This document shows, one piece after another, positions 56,761-64,000 of a stretch of 64,000 nucleotides of DNA. Position 1 is the stretch's first letter, and each line of letters starts with the position of its first letter. The translations under genes were made by a program, and so were the position numbers. The DNA comes from Miscanthus floridulus (lineage: Eukaryota > Streptophyta > Magnoliopsida > Poales > Poaceae), in the NCBI RefSeq assembly GCF_019320115.1, contig NC_089587.1, forward strand, positions 87,128,939-87,192,938. Reading direction: 5' to 3'. The notes beneath the pieces were generated by a model that was not told where the DNA came from, made no database searches, and was given only the letters and a program-made list of their open reading frames with translations.

Positions 56761-56889
56761 TCTTTTCATTTATTCCTCCTTGTTCTCGGGTTTTTGCTCT
56801 CCCTAAATTGTTCAATCTCTTGAACTCTTTTCATTTATTCCTCCTTGTTCTCGGGTTTTTGCTCTCCCTAAATTGTTCAATCTCTTGAA
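56761..56889. repeat. Perfect-looking 65-bp tandem duplication
   Basis: TCTTTTCATTTATTCCTCC to CAATCTCTTGAA is present at 56761 and again from 56826, with no difference seen over about 64 bases. Confidence 0.9.
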
Positions 56890-57318
56890 TCGAGCAATTT
56901 GACCTTGGAAAGTTGGATTCGATCCATAGATCTTTGAGAGCAAGGTGACATGATAAATCACTGTAAAGGCTAGATGATATAGGTGTATTGTACACATGTA
57001 CTTTAGCTTGAAAATTTCGGCAGAGTCTCTCCTATTTTTTTGATGCAATCCATACACAAATATGACATGAATATATAACCTCAATACAACATGTTCAGAT
57101 ATACAAATATATTACCACATTCATCTCAAACCATACACATGAGTATATTAATAGTGCACATAGTCCATAATTATAGTCCATAAAGTCTATAGTAGTCCAT
57201 ACAGTCCATAATAATAGTCCATACAACACATAATAGTTCAAAATAAAAGTCCATAATAGTCCATAATAACATCTACCACAAAAGCCTACTACAAAATCTA
57301 CCACAAAGTCTACCAAAA
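56890..57318 (-). other. AT-rich region with (A)GTCCATA repeats
   Basis: Between about 57160 and 57275 GTCCATA or TCCATAAT recurs around ten times at irregular spacing. It lies just after the natural end of the plant-mobile-domain gene. Confidence 0.6.
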
Positions 57319-59675
57319 GCCCTCGATGCCTCCTAGTCTTACCCTTACCCTTGTGGCCAAGAGCGTTGGTGCCTAGAGTGAAAGGGTCAGGCGGACGGCA
57401 TCGCCTAGTGCCTGCAGGTTGCGTAGGTTGAGTCGACGGAGCGTCCTGTAGCTGAGACGGTCCAAGCTCCTCATAACCACACTCCTCCTCCTCGTCCTCA
57501 CCTCCGTGGCCCTGAAAAGTATCCATAGTGGCGCGGTACGAGCTCTGGCCTCCCGAAGAAGTACCTCCGTGAGTAGAAGTACCAAGCAGTACACTTGTGT
57601 CCGAGAGTCCTGTGGCTGGTGCGTGTGCCTCCATCGCCGCTCTAGTCCCACAACCACAACGAGAAGCAACACATCCAATCGACATGCTAACCTCTGGAGT
57701 TCAAAATTTTATTAGTCACACACAATTCAATATGGTTTGCATGTCAAACTAGTGGATGTTGTTGTTCAAACTTACTGTAAGAAAGTTCTGTGTCATTGCC
57801 CTATCGTGTACGCCTATTTTTGAGAAGTGTTCGATGTCAAGCATAGACTGTTTCAAAGTGTTGCCCTACAAACAACGGCATTAACAGTTACACCGCTAAA
57901 ATTAGAGGAACCATGGTCTATATGCATTGCTATTAAGTGTTCATTCGCTAAAACTATAGATATCATGGTCTTTATGTGGTACCAGTAAGTTCTAAATCTC
58001 TTAAAACATAGCTATCTTGGTAATAAGTGTTGATTCACAAAAATTATAGATATCATGGTCTTTATGTGTTACCAATAAGTTCTAAATATCTAAAAACATA
58101 GCTATCTTGGTATTAAGTGTTGATTCGCTAAAATTAAAGATATCATGGTCTTTATGTGTTACCAATAAGTTCTAAATCTCTAAAAATATAGCTATCTTCG
58201 TATTTAAATGATGGGATTAGAGTTGTCATTACCACTCGGTCCAAGATTGGTGCAGCCTTCACCTACGTCCCTGCCCTCGTTGTAAGGTCATACGATGTAT
58301 CTTCATCATCCGAGGACTCAATGTTGGCGTAGTCTGCTTGGGTCCATTGCCCCTTTAGCTTGGTCCTTGTTGCACATGTGTACTAAGATATGTACGCTCT
58401 GAAGTTGTTGTTCATGTGCGGCTGGTCGTTGACGTACAAGTTCTCATGTAGGAGGTCCCACTAGTCGATGTAGTCACGATGGAAGGTCTCGAAGTCCGTC
58501 TCCTTTTTCTGCTTCTGTCGATCGATCCTGTAGGTAAAATAAATGAATATGCAAATTTTTAGGCCCAAACACGATATCTTACTAAATGAAATCAATAGCA
58601 GGCCATAAACTTATAGAGGATAACATTACGCATGTGTTAAAAAGCAAACAATTTTTTGAACAGTTTGAAGATGCTTACTTCACAAGTCTATGGATGTCAA
58701 GAACGGATCCACGGGCCACTCCTGCCTCAACCCAAACTAGCATACAACCCTGTGTGGCAGGTGGAACTCGGCAGTGTAGAAATAGATCAGCGGGCACCAC
58801 ATCAGGTACATGTCTTCGTCCTCGCTGCACATGGTGCTCAACCCAATGTGCTGGAACTGTTGGTCGTCGTACGGCTCCCAAGTAACCTGTGAATTATTTA
58901 TTAGTGAATTAGTGCTTACATTGCAAAAACAAATTAGTATGTCAAACGCAACTAACTCACCATCCCCGACGTAAGTGTGTTAAGCTAGGCATGTTTACTC
59001 CGGGCGAAGGGACCCTTCACCTGATCCCAAAGGTACGCATATGTCGGGTGACGTCGCATGCTAGGCACCTGGAACCAGTCACGAGGAGGTAGAACTGTGG
59101 GTCATCCCATCGGTAGACGTGACCACATCCAACCACTAGCAGCGCACTGGCCGATAACTGGCCGGCCTCTTATACGGAGACCGAAGAACTTCTGCACGTC
59201 CTAAAGAGTAACGGTCATCTCACCACAAGGAAGGTGGAAGCCATGAGTCTCTGGCCTCCACCTACAAAACAAGACCAAGTACTATGGTCATGTGCTCATC
59301 GACAAGCGAAAATATAAATTTAAGTGGATTAGTTCATAGTTATTTTACCTATCGACCAGAGCTGAGATCGCCGTGGGGTTGATGGTGGGCAACCCATGAT
59401 GAACCTAGAATGATACAACGTCCAGGCCAACCCTCTCAAAGAGAGGAGTGTACCTATCGTCATACTGTATGTCCTCAAACCTATCATGGGTTAGAGGACG
59501 AAGAGGGTGCAGTTCCTATAAACAACATAATTTATTAGATTAATGTGTGAACACAAATACATATGTAGTGCAAAAAATGAAGAAACAAAACTGAATAAGT
59601 TACCTCCCCTTCCGTGGTAAGTCATCCTCGGTGGTGCTCCTCGTAGTATGGATCTAGCAAGTGGAATGGCTCCAT
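57319..59675 (-). pseudogene. Plant mobile domain (PMD) protein gene of a MULE, degenerate
   Basis: Minus-strand start near 59675 (MEPFHLLDPYYEEHHRG). The PMD follows: LPTINPTAISALVDR, then WRPETHGFHLPCGEMTVTL, FFGLRIRGRPVIGQ, PTYAYLWDQVKGPF and, near 58870-58680, PLIYF and EFHLPHRV. The acidic C-terminal tail GGEDEEEECGYEELGPSQLQ and a basic end GHKGKGKTRR lie at about 57500-57330. Several in-frame stops (for example after MTVTL and after HRG) and introns of unclear borders break it. The PMD fold is shared between transposon proteins and the MAIN-type host proteins; here the neighbour is a MULE transposase on the same strand, so a transposon-borne copy is the simplest reading. Confidence 0.8.
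57938..58205. repeat. Three tandem 90-bp units within the PMD gene
   Basis: TGTT.ATTCGCTAAAA (with variants) begins units at 57938, 58028 and 58118. Each contains ATAGATATCATGGTCTTTATG, CCA(G/A)TAAGTTCTAAAT and CATAGCTATCTTGGTA. A partial earlier unit is seen at about 57896. The array lies in a non-coding (probably intronic) part. Confidence 0.9.
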
Positions 59676-59854
59676 CCTACAAAAAAATGAGAAAGTCTGG
59701 ATTAGTTAAATATAAAGAAATAGTGAACTCTTCCATACTAGTAAACATGCTTCTCCAATTAGACAATTAAAAAATAAAGTACATTGAATAGCATCGGCAA
59801 TTCATAAATGAGGTTCATTTGTTATTTGCACCTGACTAAGCGGCCAATGGTATG

Positions 59855-60930
59855 TATGTGAATTATGTCCAAGTCTCCCACATTTGCCACATTAGTTCTG
59901 CTTGGGGTCAGTAAGAAAGGGGGTTGCTCTCCCTTGCCTTGTTCTACCGAAAACCTGGTCCATTACCATCTTGTGTCTCGTCCTCTTCCTAGTTCCACGT
60001 TTGTCCCAACGTGTACCTAGGTCCGCAATGTACCTCGGACCAGTGTACGGTGGCCACTGCCCCTCGTCTAGGTAATACTCGAAACAGGGAGACCAAGTAA
60101 GTACAAGGCTGTCAACATTGAACTCCCATGGTATCTTGGTCTCATAGGTAAAGTTGCGATGCTGAGATGCTGCAACATAATGAGAACAAGGAAAGTGGTA
60201 CTGTCTGGTTCTCCCACATCTGCATGAAAAATTACTAAGTACCACAATATAACTCCTTGATGGCCGTACCTCACCATCGGATGTTGTACCACCCCTTTCC
60301 GTGACCTAGTACTTGCCGGTGTTGTGATCAAAACATTCGACATCATGTGTGAGAGCCCTTTCCTTTGCCTTCTCTAGATGTTTCAGAGGTTTAGGTGCCC
60401 ATGCCTGATTATTCCTCTATAATGCCATTGCTTGAGCGTGTCTCTCATTAAACCATGCAACCAACCTATAGAAGGTGAATGATACAATGGCATTGATGGG
60501 CATGGCACATATACCCTTAAGCACACTATTAAATGACTCAGCCATGTTGCTAGTCTGAAACTCGTACCTCCATCCACCATCATCGTAGGCTCTTGTCCAT
60601 TTTTTAGGTTCTCTCATCAATCCTCTCATCCACTGCCTACATTCTCCATTTGTTGCCATTTTAAGCTGCTCCAACTTCTCCTCGAAGAACGACACCTTAA
60701 GCATGCGAGCAACTTCCTCGAATAGAGGAAAGTTGTCCTTCGTACCATCCTTCTAAAGTAAATTCTAGGCAAGGTGCAGAGTGCACCAACGGTGGTGCAA
60801 AGGTGCATACCCTGGAATCTTCTCCTGTATGGCACTGAGTATGCCTTGGTGTCTATCAGATATGACACCAACTTCCCTACCAGGGCTAATGACATGTATC
60901 CGGACAAGACGCAAGAACCATCCCCAGCTA
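59855..60930 (-). pseudogene. MULE transposase, 5'-truncated by the copia insertion
   Basis: Minus-strand reading from 60930: GREVGVISDRHQGILSAIQE (a DDE-type Asp), HRWCTLHLA, NGECRQWMRGLMREPKKW, TSNMAESFNSVLKGICAMPI and FYRLVAWFNERHAQA. The SWIM zinc finger CRCGRTRQYHFPCSHYVAA follows, with the end WPPYTGPRYIADLG...RATPFLTDP and a CGKCGRLGHNSHTY knuckle. Stops occur near 60765, 60417, 60297 and 59892. The N-terminal half should lie beyond the copia element, to the right of the window. It once catalysed transposition of the Mutator-like element. Confidence 0.9.
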
Positions 60931-61877
60931 TGAAAGGTCCTAATGGCTAGAGGGGGGGGGGTAAATAGCCTATAAAAATTTCTATAACAACACTTAGCAA
61001 ACCAGTTAGACAAATATGAGGCGAAGCGAGTGTTGTGCTAGCCTACTAAAAATGCAGGCCACCTACCACAATTCTAGTTTATATAGTCTCTATCCACACA
61101 ATGGCTATGTCACTACACTAAGTTAGTGTGCTCTCAAAGGCTAACTAAAGAGCCACACTAACCAAACTAATAAGCTCTCACGACTAGCTACACTAAAGAG
61201 CTTGACAACTAGTTTGCAGTAATGTAAAGAGAGAGAGCAAGATGGTTATACCGATGAATCAAGGAATGAACCAATCAATCACAAGAATGAATACCAATAA
61301 AGACCAATCACCTCGGAATCAAATGATGACAATGATTTTTTTATCGAGGTTCACTTGCTTGTCGGTAAGCTAGTCCTCGTTGTGGCGATTCACTCACTTG
61401 GAGGTTCACGCGCTAATTAGCATCACATGCCAAACCCTCAATAGGGTGCCACACAACCAACACAAGATGAGGATCACACAAGCCACGAGCAATTTATTAG
61501 AGTACCTTTTGGCTCTCCGCCAGGGAAAGGTCAAGAACCCCTCACAATCACCATGATCGGAGCCAGAGACAATCACTAACCTCTGCTCGACGATCCTCAC
61601 TACTCCAAGCCATCTAGGTGGCGGCAACCACCAAGAGTAACAAGCGAATCCTGCAGCAAAACATGAACACCAAGTACCTCTAGATGCAAACACTCAAGCA
61701 ATGCATTTGGATTCACTCCCAATCTCACAAAGATGATGAATCAACGATGAAGATGAGTGGGAGGGCTTTGGCTAAGCTCATAAGGTTGCTATGTCAATAT
61801 AAATGGCCAAAAGTATGAGCTTCAACCGGCCATGGGGCTTAAATAGAAGTCCCCACAAAATAGGGCCGTTGTACCCC
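60931..61877 (-). repeat. Truncated LTR of the chimeric copia element
   Basis: It aligns with the first half of the SIRE-type LTRs and ends at GTTGTACCCC, where the other LTRs continue TTCACTGG. The GACCGGACGC cluster lies in the missing half. Confidence 0.9.
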
Positions 61878-63692
61878 ACCAAATGTGATACTATCAAACC
61901 CATTGCTCTTGTTTTCATTGATTGAATTGAACATTCTTGGATCACCGGTCATGTGTTGTGTGCACCCACTATCAAGCACCCAATGCCTTCCTCCGGCTTT
62001 ATAATTGACCTATAAAAGAAGATCAATTCTTTTTAGGTACCCAAATTTGCTTAGGTCCTTGAAGGTTAGTTACCAAGGTCTTTGGTACCCAAATGGCCTT
62101 CTTCTTTGGGCCTACAATTGGTGTACCAATGAACTTAGCATTTACACCATTGGCACCCTTATAAAGCATGTAACAAGAATCAAATTTGATTGAGGATACA
62201 TTAGGTAGCTTGTTCTTGTTAGTCTTGCAATTTTGCTCTATATGCCCAACTTGCTTGCATCTATTGCAAAATCGACCATTGCCCTTCATAAAGCTAGCTT
62301 TGGGAGTGACAAAGGCCGCCTTGCCTTTCTTGGGGGTATAGCCTAATCCCTCTTTGTTGAGATAGAACCTTTGGCTACCCAAGCACTTTAGCAAGTGGGC
62401 CTTTCCACAATAGGCATTGCCTAAGGCACGAGTGAGCTCATTCACCTCTTTCTTGAGGGTCTCATTTTCCACTTTTAGTGAGGCTTCACAAGTGAGACAT
62501 CACTCAAAGGTGAAGTAGAAGTGGTAGTGCTACAAGAAGTGTTAGTGGGAGCGACAAAAATAGATTCATCAATAAGATCACATGTTAGTCCCACATCACA
62601 TGATATGATCACTTGCTCCTTCTTGGCTTCCTCCACTTTGACTTGCTCAATGAGAGAGGAGTGAGCATTTTTAAGCTTAGAGTGAGCTTTGCCAAGCTTC
62701 TCATGGGCTTCCATTAGCCTCTCATGAGTGGCATTGAGCTCATCAAAGGATTGCTCAAGAAATTTTACTTTCTTGCGCAATTCTTTGCACTCTTTTCTCT
62801 TCATCTCATTGCAAGCGTGCACTTGCTCACACATGTCCAAGAGCTCCTCCTTGGTGTACTCCTCATCCTCATCATCATCATCATTATCATTCCTACAAGA
62901 GTTACTTTCACATTCATCATCATCACTCTCATCATATTTTACCTTGATAGGCTTTGCCATGAGGCATGTTGATGGAGTGTCGAAGATGGAGAGCTTCTTA
63001 TTGATGGCGATGCTTGCTAGTGCTCTCTTGATAGATTTCTTGTCATCATCACTAGAGCTATCACCATCCGAGGAACCATCACTATCCCAAGTGACTACAT
63101 AGCCTCCATCCTTATTCTTCTTTTAGAAGGTCATTCTCTTCTCCTTCTTCTCCTTCTTTTCAATTTTATCTTTCTTTTGCTTCTTCTTCTCATCTTCATC
63201 ATTATCACTATTGTAGGGACAATTTGCTACAACATGATCGGGGCTCTTGCAATTGTAGCATCTTCTCACATACTCTTTGCTCTTGGTGTGATCTCTTCTC
63301 TTTCTTCCACCATAGCCCTTCTTCTTCATGAATTTGCCCATCTTGCGCACAAATAGAGCCATAGCTTCATCGTCAATATCACTAAGATCATCATCATCAC
63401 TTGATTCTTTCTTAGACTTGCCCTTGTTCTTGGATGATGAAGAGCTAGCCTTGAATGCTATACTCTTCTTCTTCTTTTCTTCTTCTTCCTTCTTGTCATC
63501 CTTGTCATCACCTAGTACTTGGTTGGTGGGATCATCGGGATCGATGATAGCATAATCATTCTTGGTCATCTCCCATAGTTGATCATTGATTGAACCAAGA
63601 TACATCCTTATCTTTCTCTTCCAATAATAATAGCATGTGCCATCAAAGAACGATGGTTTGCCCCCCACATGGTTGAACACAACTTGAGCCAT
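61878..63692 (-). pseudogene. SIRE-type gag and start of protease, degenerate
   Basis: Gag begins ATG 63692 (MAQVVFNHVGGKPSFFDGTCYYYW). Compared with the copy at 39735, most of the UBN2-type domain is missing between DPTNQ and VLGDD. A Lys/Asp low-complexity part and an intact zinc knuckle CYNCKSPDHVVANC follow. A stop lies at 63123-63125. The frame continues after it (about 63100-62475), with a coiled coil near 62830-62620. A one-base deletion near 62498 shifts the frame. The C-terminal part 62472-62023 has a second knuckle CNRCKQVGHIEQNC and ends KKN-stop. The protease start (+1 frame) occupies 62010-61878 with DSGCTQHMTG. Confidence 0.9.
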
Positions 63693-63752
63693 AATTTGAC
63701 ACCAAGGTTGTTAAGCCTTCAATCAAACGGTGACCACGGATCTGATACCACT
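63693..63752 (-). other. Leader and primer-binding site of the chimeric element
   Basis: On the minus strand AAGTGGTATCAGATCCGTGG follows the LTR end, a TGGTATCAGA-type initiator tRNA-Met site. Confidence 0.8.
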
Positions 63753-64000
63753 TAAAAGGTCCTAATATGGCTAGAGAGGGGTGAATAGCCTATTTAAAAA
63801 TCTACAAATCAACTAGAGCAATTTGATTAGTATGACAAATAGCGAAATGCAAACTTGCTCTAGCTCTACAAGGGTTGTAAGCCACCTATCCAACAATTCT
63901 AGTTGCAATAAGTACTAGGCACATAACTTGCAATGTTACTACTCACTAAGAGCTCTAAATCTTGGTACTCTAAAGAGCTCCACTAGATGAACTTAAAATA
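63753..64000 (-). repeat. Start of a second, divergent LTR (partial)
   Basis: Begins TAAAAGGTCCTAATATGGCTAGAG (TG changed to TA). It is only loosely similar to 60931 onward after about 45 bases, so it belongs to a different subfamily than the left LTR. Confidence 0.8.

Larger units (their letters stand above)
60931..64000 (-). mobile_element. Chimeric SIRE-type copia element (partial, runs off the window)
   Basis: Starts TGAAAGGTCC at 60931, within the MULE transposase. The LTR portion matches 13958-15843 for about 947 bases and stops abruptly at 61877. Internal sequence of a related element then begins at the protease start and proceeds through gag to a PBS and the first 248 bases of another LTR. 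The pol after the protease start is missing. Confidence 0.88.

Noticed and set aside
57095..57320. Hydrophobic C-terminal tail (LLVDFVVDFVVGFC) as a membrane domain of the PMD protein
   Set aside because: Lies past the usual basic end of the protein and is a translation of the GTCCATA repeat region.

Overview
The window is nuclear DNA of a grass. Three genes have plant-type introns or plant-specific families, and the intergenic space is filled with grass retrotransposons, a tRNA-derived SINE, small hAT/MITE-like elements and a Mutator-like element (MULE) carrying a plant mobile domain. The repeat types suggest an Andropogoneae grass (sorghum, sugarcane, Miscanthus group); that placement is inference, not proof.

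Layout. (1) 1-4537 (+): a 14-exon gene, entering the window already in frame, for a coiled-coil protein with a C-terminal membrane anchor. (2) 6514-8445 (+): an intact, single-exon coding sequence for a mitochondrial/plastid mTERF-family protein. (3) 10007-44538: a four-deep nest of LTR retrotransposons. A Ty1/copia Tork-type element (TSD CTAAT) is split by a Ty1/copia SIRE-type element (13958-41675, TSD ATCCA). That one is split in its gag by a Ty3/gypsy Tat-type element (21808-39294, TSD CTCAT/CTCAC), which is split upstream of its protease by a 3.6-kb solo LTR (32843-36437, TSD AATGG). Matching target-site duplications, both LTRs of three elements, primer-binding sites and polypurine tracts can all be read. 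The three full elements point to the minus strand. (4) 44544-49900: gene-poor DNA with MITE-like elements, a LINE 3' end and local duplications. (5) 50140-54413 (-): a five-exon gene, complete at 827 codons, for a TBC-type Rab GTPase-activating protein. (6) 56273-60930: remains of a MULE on the minus strand with a transposase relic and a plant-mobile-domain gene relic. (7) 60931-64000: a chimeric SIRE-type copia element, inserted in the MULE transposase and running off the window.

The three host genes have no evident functional link. Most of the interest lies in the retrotransposons. The Tat element carries an additional intron-containing ORF on the strand opposite to its pol, a 110-bp tandem array in its 3' region, and pol/antisense ORFs whose stops are nearly all what C-to-T change at CAG, CAA or CGA codons would give. 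The two SIRE-type copies share a gag stop codon followed by a +1 frame for the protease. The first gene shows a strict 11-residue proline periodicity in its protein.
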